Assembly (NCBI GenBank): GCA_000231825.2
Contig: JH720320.1
Span: forward strand, 438,019 to 502,018
DNA: 64,000 nucleotides
Direction of reading: 5' to 3'
From: Tetrahymena elliotti 4EA
Lineage: Eukaryota; Ciliophora; Oligohymenophorea; Hymenostomatida; Tetrahymenidae
Below are positions 25,482-36,932 of the stretch, in pieces. Both the position numbers and the translations under genes were made by a program. Every line of letters begins with the position of its first letter. Positions within the stretch are counted from its first letter, which is position 1. The notes under the pieces were generated by a model that made no database searches, had not been told where the DNA came from, and saw only the letters and a list, made by a program, of their open reading frames with translations.

Positions 25482-28400
25482 ATGGAATACTTTTAAAATT
25501 TATATGATTCTTTTGTTGCTATTGTAGGCGAAGGGACTTGCTCAGATGATGAGATTAAAAAGTATATTTAGTGGGGTAATGGAAACTTAGAAATATCTTT
25601 GAATTACTACTTTTAGTAGCAGACAAAAAATAGTGGTTTTCAAAGTTTATCATAAAAAAATTAATCAAATAACAATTCTAGCTAATAAAATGGTATGAAA
25701 ACTAGGCAAAGAAGGTAATTTTTTATTTGAGCAAGTGTATCTTATATACCTTCTAGTTGCTTCTATTTTCAATTTATTAATTCTTTTCCTTATTATAAAC
25801 AGTCAGAACTAGTAAAAATAATAAAATAGAGATAGTGATAATAATAAGCAAACTAAAATATAATTACCTACTATATAATAAAAAAAATCTAATATTCCCA
25901 ATAATAATAATAATCTTAGCTAGCAAGGAGGATAAAAGCAGAGTATTAGTTTTTAATAAAATGATGAGGATAGTTTATCTCTTTAGCCAAAAAAAACTGT
26001 GAATGCATTTGAAAAATTATAAGAAGGTAGCAAAAAAATGAGAGAATTTGATAAAATGATAGAATAGTTAAAAGAAGAATATAAAAAACCTGTATAGTCG
26101 ATTGTAGAAAAGAAACTTTCTGTGAATAAAGATGAATACAGTAACGATTTAAACAGAGAGTCAATTTATTAGGAGTAAAGTGATGATAATCCTTTCAATG
26201 TTAATCTTGATTATTTGCCTTCTATTTTGAGAAGACCAAATCCTGAAGAAGTTTTGTAAAATTAATTTAATTTGAGTGAGAATAACTCATTTAAAATTTT
26301 AATTTTTATGAAATATTTGAGTAGCTTTAATAGAATAAATTTAAAATACTTTGAAATTAATAAATTAGGATACCTAAAAACTATTCATCTAAACCTCATA
26401 ATATGGAATAGTTTAATTAAGTAGAAGAGAAAATTTATTAATTAAAAGAAAATGAATAATTATCATCAAATGATGATGATAATAATAATGGTAGTAATGA
26501 TAGAAATAGCTAACAAAGTATTAAATTATCAGAAACAATGATAAATGAAATAAATTAATAAAATTAAAACTATTTAGTAAAGTAAGAAGAAGAAAAAAAT
26601 ATCTGTGACGAAAATAATTAGGAATCTGAAGTAACTAAACAGCAAAAGCAATTTTTTAAAGAGAGAAATAAATCATATTCAACTTAAAACTTTGATCAAT
26701 TTAATTTTTAGTAGTCGGAGCCAGCTCAATTTAGATCTGAAACAGCATTAAGTGATAATTTGTAAGGAAAAGTAAATTCAAACAAGAAAACTTAAAGTTA
26801 TGATTCATTTGAATCTGAGATTAAAAGCATCAAATCAGGAGAAGAATAAAGTTTATAATTTCCTTGCTATTTAGGTAGTTTTATCTTAACAGGACATGCA
26901 CTAACATCTTCAAGATGCGATATGAAAAAAGGTATAACTCTATTGATACGCTATTTTTACATTTTAAAAATACTTTTTAAACAATTAGGAGATGATGTTA
27001 TTTTGAAAATAGAAAGAAATGTTCAAACAAATATTGTTAAGAATAAATAAAAAGCTAAAAAAAGTGGGACATAAACAAACTAGTAATAAATGATAATTAG
27101 GCTTGTATGGAGAGAAAGGGAAGTAGGAAGATTAGATAATAATTATGCTTAGGTTCTCTATCCTTTGATAGATAGAAATTATATTTTTATACAAGGCTAA
27201 TTTGAATATGCTCCTCCTTACCTCTCTGCTTTCACATAAATCAGAGTTTCAGTTAAGGTTTCTTTATTGAAAACATGTATAACAAAGCCAATCACTTAAA
27301 TTATTGAAGAAAATTCTAATACAAAAGAAAGTCAGATTCTAAGAATTTATAGTGAAACTAAAGATTAATTTGCTTCGCTTTTTGAATGGTTAAAGTTGCA
27401 GATAATTACTCCCACTTTAATCCAAGTAAAAGGAAAAAAGAAAAAGGAAAACAGTGATGAAAAGATATCTACTGCTAATCTAAATAATAGTTTTAATGAA
27501 TAAAATAATTAAAATAATAGATAAAGCTCCTTCGACTAATCAAATAGAAAATTTGTAGATGGAAGATAAGAAGAGGAACAAGAAGAAGAATTTAAAGAGT
27601 AAAAGAAAAGTTTAAATAAAATGCTTTCAGAAGATGAAGAAAGAGAGTAACAAAATGAATCTAGTGATGGTTAAAAAATATAAGATGATGTATTTGGTAA
27701 CCAAGAGACTGAACAAGAGAATAAAAGAATGATACCTGAAGAAGAAAGCTAAGATTTATCTCAAGAAATAAAAAACATATTAAATGAATCTGGTAAGACA
27801 ATCCAAAATAAATATATTACTTAAGAGGTTTCAAGCTCTGTCCCAAAAATAAATTTGAATGATCCATTTGTTAAGCTTCCTAAATAAAAAACACTTTTTA
27901 GCTTTAAATTGTAAAGTAAAAAGACAGATTCAGACTAAGGTCAACAACAAGATAAATCTGCTCGTTAAAGTAACAACCAGTAAATTTAAGAAAACAAAGA
28001 AGTTAGTAAATCTTAAGACCTAGATTATGAGTAATTATTTAATATAGTTCCTGGCACAGATGGTGTAGTAACTGAACTTTAATACTCAGAACCTCCACAA
28101 ACCTTCAAAACATCTCTTCATAATTACTAAAAGTAAGCACTCACATGGATGCTTTCTCGTGAAGGTAAGTAAACTGATATGAATGAAATTATAAAAAGAG
28201 ATACTAGAACTTTACATCCTTTGTGGGAAAAGTATGCTTTACCTTGCTCTTTAAAATTCTTTTTATACTTTAACCCTTATTCAGGTTAAGTCAGCACTTA
28301 ATTTCCAAGAGCTTAAAGCGATTGTAGAGGAGGTATTCTAGCCGATGAAATGGGTTTGGGTAAAACTGTTATGATGCTCAGTCTGATACATTCTAATAAG

Positions 28401-30698
28401 AGAAAAAATCATTAATACATAGCTAATATAAAAGAAGAGGATGAAAGTGATCTCACTGATGATTTAAATAATTTTCTGAACCTCAAAGGAGGAAGCACTG
28501 GTTAATAAAATCAGACCACACTAACAGCTGCATTTAAACCAAAGTAGAAAAATTAAACTTTAGTGTAGATGGCTAAAAAAGATGCAGGTACTTTAATTAT
28601 TGTACCTGTTACTCTGTTATAACAGTGGATAGATGAAATATAAACTCACTCAACGGCAAATAGTTTAACTTATTATGCATATTATGGTAATAATAGAGAA
28701 AATAATTTAAATATTTACGATGTCGTTATAACTACTTATGGAACTATATCAAGTGAATTTGCATCTCAACAAAATTTAAATAATAAAAACCTTTATAAAT
28801 ATAATTGGCACAGAATAGCTCTTGATGAAGTAATTGCTTTCTTTATTTCAAAAATATTTTTGTTAACTTTAATATTTATTTGTTTAGGCACATTACATCA
28901 AAGGAAGAGTTATATAAATAGCTAAGGCAGTTTATAGCCTATCTGGAGATAATAGATGGTGTATGACAGGTACACCACTTTAGAATAAACTAGATGAATT
29001 ATTTCCTCTTATTCATTTCATAAAGCTTGAGCCATGGAGTGATTATATTTGGTTCAACAATTACATAAACAAAGTAAATTATTTTAAAGAAAGAATAAAT
29101 AAAAATAATTTATTTTTTTGTATAGCCACATGAAAAAGGGGATTTAGTAGTTTATGATGTACTTAAAACTATACTTCGTCCCATATTGCTCAGAAGAACC
29201 AAAAAGAGCAAAGACATTCATGGAAAAAGTATAATCAGCCTTCCAGAAAAATATTGTTTCATTGAGAAAGTTCAATTCACTCCTGAAGAAAGAATGTTTT
29301 ATGATAAAGTCCATTAAACATCAAAAGAAGAATTTGATGGATTTTTGTCTCAAGGAGTTCTCTTGTCTAATTATATGAAAGTAATTTTAGTTTATTTGAA
29401 GTGCCAAAAAGTTAATTTATTAAATCAAATAAAAGGTATTTGAGCTCTTACTAAGGCTTAGATAGATTTGTGATCATATATTTTTGCTAACAACCAGAGG
29501 AGATGTTACAAATACAGATGGGTTAGAGCAAAAAATTAGATCATTTGTTGACAGACGTAATAAAGCACTTAAAGAACAAACTGAGTAAATAGAGAAAAAA
29601 GGAACTTCTGTTTATCTTTAGAATTAACTAAATTAGTTAGAGCTTCTTGAAAATACGAATACAACAGTAGATTCAAAACACTCTCATTTTGAAGTCATTT
29701 TAGATGAAAATAATGTTGAATAAAGAATTGAGATTCCTGAAAACTTTAATTTTGATTACTCAGATTTATATTTAAATAAAGTTGTTGAAGATATTAAATA
29801 TAATAAAATTACATCTTGTAATATATGCTTGGAGGATATGGAAGATGCTGTATTAACCGCATGTTTGCATATTTCATGCCGTTTATGTTCTATCCGCTCT
29901 ATTGAGTACACTGGGATGTGCCCTATATGTAGAAAATTCATTACTAAGGATGATATTATGACAGTTCCAAGAAATAATAGGTAAAAACAAATTTATATAA
30001 AATTTTTTTAAAAGCATGTTTATAATTAATGAATTAGATTTACTTTTGATCCCTCATAAAAGTATATCAGGAGCTCAAAGGTAAATGCTGTAATGAACTA
30101 TATAGAAAAGTTATAAAAAACAGATGATAAGTGCTTGGTTTTTACATAATTCTTGGGTATGATGGATTTATTTGAGATAGATTTCCAAAAAAATAAAATT
30201 CCATATCTTGTAAATATTTTTATTTAAAAATTTACATTAAATTCTTTTAATTACAATAAACAGAGACTTGACGGCTCAGTAAATTAAAAATAAAGAGCTG
30301 AAATTATTAAAAAATTCAACGAAGATTCCTAATACAAGGTTTTCATGATTTCGTTAAAAGCAGGAGGTGTAGGCCTTAATTTAGTAAAAGCTAATCATGT
30401 ATTAATGGTAGATCCTTGGTGGAATCCAGCAGTGTAAATAATATTAACCTAAGATTTTAATTAAATAAAGTTTTTCATAAAATTAAGGGAGGAACAAGCT
30501 ATAGAAAGGTGTCATAGAATAGGTCAGAAAAAAGAAGTATTTGTAACAAGGTTTATTTGTGAAGACTCTATTGAGTCTAGAATGATAAAGCTTCATGATG
30601 AAAAAAGAGACCTCTTTGAAAATACAATACAAGCAACGAAAAAAGATAAAAAAGAATAAAACATAGAACATTTCAAATATCTAATGTCAACATATTGA
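25482..30698 (+). CDS. Rad5/HLTF-like SNF2 translocase with RING finger, 10 exons, ~1542 aa
   Basis: Exons 25482-25714, 25803-26255, 26369-26931, 26989-28829, 28888-29073, 29126-29380, 29436-29980, 30038-30209, 30264-30433 and 30488-30698 close to 1543 codons. A UBA-like N-terminus ([20 protein letters not shown]) and a HIRAN-like region around residues 400-560 precede the SNF2 core: Walker [10 protein letters not shown] at ~868, [17 protein letters not shown] at ~1029-1032 (split by the intron after DE), and [19 protein letters not shown] finger sits between the two RecA lobes at ~1305-1345 (CNICLED, then [10 protein letters not shown] and CPIC). Motifs V and VI follow: AGGVGLNLV ~1450 and HRIGQ 1482-1486. 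RING inside the SNF2 core plus HIRAN is the Rad5/HLTF plan. Those proteins are nuclear, remodel stalled forks and polyubiquitinate PCNA. SHPRH and RAD16 share part of the plan but lack HIRAN. A Q/E/N-rich insert of ~300 residues precedes the core. Confidence 0.93.
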
Positions 30699-31213
30699 AT
30701 TAAAAATTAGATTAAAAAAACTAAAAAACTAATTTATTTTCACAAAAAATTCCACCAAATTTCTATAAAAACAGAAAAACCCTTATAACAAACATATAAT
30801 AAATCTTATTTAAATTTATTTTTTACATTACTTTTTTTGCTTTATGTCAATTTATTCATATTGATTGAGTATTTGAAAAATAAATTAAAAAGAAAAAATG
30901 AAAAATAAGAAATTATCAAATTATATAATTCATTTTTGAGAAGGTTTAAGAGAGACAGGTATGTGGTAATCAAAAATTAAAACTCCTTTATGAAGTATAT
31001 TAAATGAATGTTTGGAATGGTTAAAAGAAATTATAATAAATTTTAAAGGAATTTTAAAGAAATTCGTTTTATTCGATGTTATAAATTCCATCAGATCCTT
31101 AATATTACATAGAAGTGCACTGATTTTATTAATAGATTAATTAAAAGATAGGATCAGGTTAAAAAAGATAATAATTCAATTAAAAATTTTTGAGTTGTAC
31201 ATAGGAATAATAA
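30699..31213. other. Intergenic spacer
   Basis: 515 bp between two plus-strand genes. A 60-odd codon frame around 31005-31195 begins MFGMVKRNYNKF but is too short and biased to call. Confidence 0.65.
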
Positions 31214-32513
31214 ATGGATCAAAATAAAGTAAAGCAAGAAAAGAAGCCTTTAAAGTTAAAAGATTTAACTCCTGCTTTGAGAGAGAAATATAAGAATCAC
31301 CCTCTTTTTATTGATGAAAAAAAGAAGAAAATATAAAAGTCTGTTGATTTGGACAAATTGAAATAGAGAAAGTAAGAAAAAGAAAAGTCAATAGAAGAAA
31401 GAGTAGAAGAATATGAAATTAAATCAACAGAGAAAAAAGCTTTGGAAAAAGTTTTCAAGTTATTTTGTGATGAGAGAATTTTAAATTCTAGTAAGATGGG
31501 TAAAAGTGGTAATATTACTTTGAACACAAGCAGCAATAAAAATCACATCAGTTAAGCAAATAATAATGAAGCTAATTCATAAATTTAAAATGAAGATGGT
31601 GAGAAGCCTATTACGGCATATTTCACCTCTAGAGAAGTAGAAACCATCCTTGATAAAATGGGAATGCATTTAACAAAATCCGAAATTGATCTTATGATAT
31701 GGTAAGTTGTAAATTTAAAAAATATGGAAAAAAAAAGTAAATTAAAAGATAAGATTAAAAACAAAAATTGATTGATTCTACAACAATTAAAATTAATAGT
31801 GATTGATTTCTGCTTATTTTTATAATTTAATAAAATAAATAAAACTTTTTTTATTATATATTTTGCTAAATTAAAATATTTTACAAAAAATAAAAAGGGA
31901 AATAGATGAAAATTTAGATAGAAAAATTGACTATAGAGAGTTTGTTAATATGTATAAGCGTTGCATCATGTAAAATTCAGAGCTAGAACCAAAGAGTTTA
32001 TTCCATATGGTTTAATTCTTAATGTATTGCAAACCTGAAAAATATAAAGTTACTGTAGAAGACACTCTTGAATTGTTATATGTGAGAATGGGTAGACAAG
32101 ATCTTGATGGTGAAATTATTGCAATTTTCGGGTATTATTTTTATTTTTAAAAAAATTAATTTTATTAAATTAAAATCATAGTAAACCTCAATTAAAAATA
32201 CGAATTAATTAATTCATCTAAAAACTGAAAATCAATTTATGTTAAAATGCTAATTATTTAGTTTTATGATTAAATTAAATTTAGAAAATATATTTTTTAT
32301 TATAAATGTTCATTTTCAATTTTTATTTATGAAAAAAGAGATGACGATAAAACAGAGGATGGTCAAGAAAAGGAAATATCATTTAGTGAGTATTTAGAAA
32401 AGATAAATAAGAGAGCTATTGATTAAAGAAGATAAAAAATTTAAGATAAAAAAGACTAATTCAATTACAAACATAACTTGAGTAGAATGAATAATGATAT
32501 GAATAATCACTGA
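31214..32513 (+). CDS. EF-hand protein, axonemal-type, 3 exons, 298 aa
   Basis: Exons 31214-31701, 31898-32131 and 32339-32513; phases 2 and 2 close to 299 codons. The N-terminal ~130 residues are highly charged (K/E-rich, likely helical). Then SREVETILDKMGMHLTKSEI leads into an EF-hand split by intron 1: loop DENLDRKIDYRE (acidic at 1, 5, 9 and 12), followed by FVNMYKRC. Next is SLFHMVQFLMY..KPEKYKVTVEDTLELLYVRMG, and intron 2 precedes a last loop DDDKTEDGQEKEISFSEY. The order of EF-hand, FxxMYKR, LExxSLFxxVQFLMYxK and LYVRxG resembles EF-hand proteins associated with outer-arm dynein docking or other ciliary axoneme parts as I remember them; I cannot settle the subfamily. The last exon and 3' flank are partly duplicated downstream (32417-33000). 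Confidence 0.85.
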
Positions 32514-33000
32514 AAAATAGAATGGCATATATTTTAATAACTTATATATATAATTAGATAAAAATTAAATCAATTTATTCATAATATGGAGTATTCACTG
32601 GTTTATTTTTAATAATTTTGATTAAAATTAAAAACATAATAATAATTTAATTAAATAGTTTTTTTAGTTAGTCTTTTACAAAGATATTGTCTTCCATTTT
32701 TTGTTTAATAAATATAGATTTTTTTCAATATGTTTATCTCTATTCTTTTGATTAAAGAAGATAAAAAGAATAGGATAAAAAAGACAATTTCAATTACAAG
32801 GATAGCTAGAGTAGAATGAATAATGAAATAAGTAATCGCTGGAGTATTAACTGGTTTAAATTTTAACAATTTTTAAGTGCAATTTGATAAAAATTAAAAA
32901 CCTAAATTAATTAATAATTTAATTAAATAATTTTTTTTAGCTAGAATTAAACTTTTACAAAAATATTTACTTCCATTTTGTGTTCTATAAATACACATTT
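32417..33000 (+). repeat. ~300-bp imperfect tandem duplication of the EF-hand gene's 3' end
   Basis: Copy 1 (~32417-32725) covers the end of the last exon and 3' flank; copy 2 (~32741-33000) lies directly after it. Matching landmarks in the same order: gattaaagaagataaaaa, agtagaatgaataatga, ggagtatt(c/a)actggttta, taatttaattaaata, then cttttacaaa.atatt..cttccatttt and a (a)taaata tail. Copy 2 lacks roughly 60-75 bp after the stop-codon region and differs at about one base in six, so the event is not recent. Copy 2 holds only a fragment of coding sequence and no start. Confidence 0.85.
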
Positions 33001-34448
33001 ATTTATAGTGTTTAATAAGATAATCTTTCTTAAAATAGCTATAGAGATTAAATTGAATAGAAAAAGAACAATTAACTTTTTTATTTTTTTCGAATATCAG
33101 AGCCTACCTACTATTTTTAGTTTATTTTATTAACTTTTACTGCTATAGACAGATAATAATTTTTACTTCTATTTAGTAAATTATTAGGTGCATTATCTAT
33201 TTTGATTATTAGATACATAATTGAGAAGATTTCATTAAGCAAATAGTTCTAAAATTTTGGAAGGCTTTATCATAAAATGCTACCTATTGTATTATTTATC
33301 ATTTTTTTTGAATGCAACGATATTATTATAAATAGATCAAATAATACAATTATTATATTTATGAGTGATGGCTAATCAAGAATCTTAAATTTAAAAATTA
33401 TAATAAAAAATACCACTACTATATTAAAAAAACTTTATCTATTTATCATGAACTTATCTTCAAGAATATTAAGTTGAAATTTATTAATAAAGCTTCTGTG
33501 GTTTGTTTATTGGGGAAAGGGAAAATTAAAGAAATGCAGAAACAATAATAAATTAATTTAAGATAGAAACAGCTAAAATTTAAAGTATTAGATTACTCTA
33601 CTCTAAACATAGAATATAATTGTTATTAACATAATTGAATTAACATGCTTATGCATTAAATAAATACAAATTAATTATACTAAAACAATCCAATAACACT
33701 TATATTTCAGTACTTTAGATTGTAATGTCAATAAAATAAAATGAATTATATGTTGAGTGATTTAGTACATGAAATATGATCATTTGGAAAGAAAGTTTAA
33801 AAAGTTATACTTATTGTGATTCTATTACTTTTAGATGTAAATTAATAATTATACTAAATTGATTAATTCCTTTGACATCATCAGCAAAATATTGTAAAAT
33901 AGCATTCAAACTAAAAAATGAGATTTTACAATAAAAAATGTGTAAGAATGGATAGTGTATTTTGATGTAACGATTGCAACAAGAAAAATTGAGTGAATAA
34001 AGTACTTACTGATTTTATAAAAAGAGCATATCATTTATCATTTAAAAAGATGTTCAAGCATATTTTTTTTTTATTCATTACGATAAATCTATCTTTGATT
34101 TTTTCAAGTAAATGTTAATGGGCAGAATCCAGAATGAGTAAATCTCGAAATTTTATTATTCTACTAAAAAAAAATTAGAAGAGGAAATACGCATTAAGGA
34201 GGGAGATATTGGATTAATGTTTTCCAAAATAATTATAATTTTGCAAACTACTAAGCTTTTATAAATGAAAATTTTTGTAATCAAAATTGAAAAACAAATC
34301 CTTTATTTTAAATTAATTGGCAATTATTTTTCTTTAATTATAATTAAAAAAACAAAAAATTAAAAGCGAAAAGTACAAGCAAACAAAAAGCAAAAAATAT
34401 TTATTATAAAGCAAAGTAGATAAACAACCAGCAAGCAGCTCACAACAA
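33001..34448. other. Intergenic, no supported gene
   Basis: 1.4 kb between the duplicated 3' end of the EF-hand gene and the membrane-protein gene. One frame at about 33180-33480 stays open for ~100 codons but is rich in I, L, F and N with no conserved look. A slightly GC-richer patch is seen around 34120-34210. Confidence 0.6.
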
Positions 34449-36188
34449 ATGATCATCCTATCTTTTATCATTTCATTTGTTTTCATGACTTCTAATACTC
34501 CAGAAGATAGTAAAGAACCATAGGAGTCTGCCTAATTAGGGAAATGTTTGAAGGAGTTTTTAATAAAATTTTCAAAAACTTGGCTTCACTTCATAATGGT
34601 TATGTACAAGTCAAGCAGATCAAAGTTGACAATATTCATTGAAATCTTAATACATTATGGATTATTTCTAGTAGCAAGTGGAACTGAGAAGTATATAACA
34701 GTTTTTGGTACACTATTTATTCTTGAGTTGTCTTCTATCTTCCTTTTCAGCTTCGTAGAAGGCTTTCTATTATAATCTGCTTATTACTATTAAGACTTAA
34801 TATTAATACTTTTATTCTATACTTTAGATGCAATATTCTTTTTTAATGTAATACCTTCTTTGGCTATTAACTGGATCTTATTTGGTCTATTCCATTTGAT
34901 AGCTTTAATGCTGAGTATAAAATAACTTAAAAAAGAATTTGTAGCATTAGAAAAGCCAGTCAAATTTGAAGCAACTAAAATAATAAACATCGGAAAATAC
35001 AATGGTAAGAATTGCATACTTGCAGAAACTGTAGAACCTAGGGAGGTTTAATTAATCTAATTACAAACTATGAAAGTTATTGGATGTGCTCCTTTACAAT
35101 AAAATGCTTCACTAAAATCATTTCTCCCCTAAACTCAATTAATAATTATCTAAGATAATAGCAAATTAGACATTTTCTGCCTACGTACATTTAAGATGAT
35201 AAAGCAGTATGACTTGAATAATGAAAATATAAAAACAGCAGAAAGTGTCAGGATTCACAAATTAGAATAAAATCTACAAAGCAGATAAAATACAGAACAA
35301 TACCCTTAAAACTAAATCAGTAAATTAAGTGAAAATAATGAGTTTAATGATGTACCTCTATTTAATACAGTAAATCATAATAAATCAAATGATGAAGAAG
35401 TCATATTAAAGAACAATAACATAAAGTTGGATAATGAGAGTGAGAGTTAAAAGAAGAGTACTAACAGAAAATTGTACATTGTGCATGATTCTAAACCTTT
35501 GATAGCTGAGGTAACTATGGAAAATGGAGAGACTAATATCAGAGTTATTAATTTTCTCACTAACTTTGAAGAACGCTCTCTTTAATTAACAATGCCTATT
35601 TATAGATCTGAGTAACTTATTTAATTTGTTAGAATTGATGGTACAGACAAAATTTTCTTTAAATCTCCATAAAACTCATTCTGCCTAGTTGATATAAATA
35701 AAAATTTATCAGATATTGTAAAATAATATGCTTAATCAGAAATTATGTGCAATATCATAAATGAAAGGGATATTGCTCTTACAGAAAGTGACAGCCTATA
35801 TTTATACGACATACCAGCTAACTTGTTTACCAAAAAAATCACTAAATTCCATATGGGATCCTATATCCTTCCTATCTAAAATGCCCCAAGCTTCTACTTG
35901 GTTCTACCTTCTGAAGACCATTCCCATAGAATTCACCCAGACATAGCTTAATTGAAAAATGAATAACTATTTTCTTTTAAAATTATCTCGAATAAAATAA
36001 TAAAATCTTTGAAAGTATAAGCTGCTATTTACGATTCTGATAGCAATAAACTAAAAATATTCACAGACAACCAGATGATAGTTGAAAATAATGTGAATTT
36101 ATAATTAGCAAGCCAACATGTAGTAAGTGATCATGTTATCTTAGATATATCAATTTACTAATAGGCTCACTAAGAATAAATTCAATGA
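34449..36188 (+). CDS. Multi-span membrane protein of unknown function, single exon, 579 aa
   Basis: One frame of exactly 580 codons; the first ATG gives the hydrophobic start MIILSFIISFVFM, so it could act as a signal anchor; a second in-frame Met lies at residue 13. Strongly hydrophobic stretches follow at about residues 60-80 (FIEILIHYGLFLVAS), 85-110 (VFGTLFILELSSIFLFSF), 115-140 and 145-165 (WILFGLFHLIALML), suggesting four or five membrane spans. The remaining ~400 residues are hydrophilic, with a Q/N/K-rich stretch near 260-320 and then mixed alpha/beta-looking sequence (KLYIVHDSKPLIAEVTMENG, SFYLVLPSEDHSH) that probably folds as a cytosolic domain. I do not recognise the family. Confidence 0.85.
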
Positions 36189-36932
36189 TGTTAATAGTAT
36201 ATTTCCCTACAAAAACAAATTCACAAGCCAGCCACTCATTAGAAAAAATATTAAAGCCAAAATTTTAGCAAAAAAATAAATTTTAATCAAACATTAAGTG
36301 GAAAAAAAAAAAATTCTTGTAAAAAATTCTAATAAAAATTCTATAACTAATAACAATAAATAAAATTACTAATGACAAAATTAAATGAATTAATCCAACT
36401 AATATTTTCTTTTTATTTAATTATTTAATTAAAAAATATAAACTAATAAAACAATAATTTAAAAAAATTATATTTAAACACTAATTTTTTAATTTAGATT
36501 TATTTTATATACCAAACCATTTACTGTCTAATCTTAATCATATTTTTCAATAAAACCTTGAAATAAATAAACAAATGTTTACGAGTAAAATATCTTCAGA
36601 AAAAATTAAAAAGTTATGTGTTTGCTTTTAAAGTTTTATTTTTTTACTTTTAAATTTTATTTATTAAATATCCTTTTGTATAATTGATAGAATTAAAAGA
36701 CTTCAAATCACAAATGAAATTATTTTAAAAATTAATTAATTCTTTTAGTATTTAAACTATTACTTTTTGTGAAAAATTTGAAAATGAAATCATATTTTCA
36801 AAAATAAATCAAACAAACACTCAATTATTTTGATTATTTATTCATTGATTTCTTTATATTTTTTATTTAAGATAATTAAATTTTCACTGGTTTTCATCAA
36901 TAAATAATAGCAGTTAAAAATAGTAAAAAAAA
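36189..36932. other. Intergenic spacer
   Basis: 744 bp of AT-rich DNA between two plus-strand genes. No gene-like frame. It runs into an A-rich leader directly before the next ATG. Confidence 0.7.

Noticed and set aside
33180..33480. Plus-strand frame of about 100 codons including MLPIVLFIIFFE
   Set aside because: Short, dominated by I, L, F and N, no conserved motif and no clear context. Likely chance.
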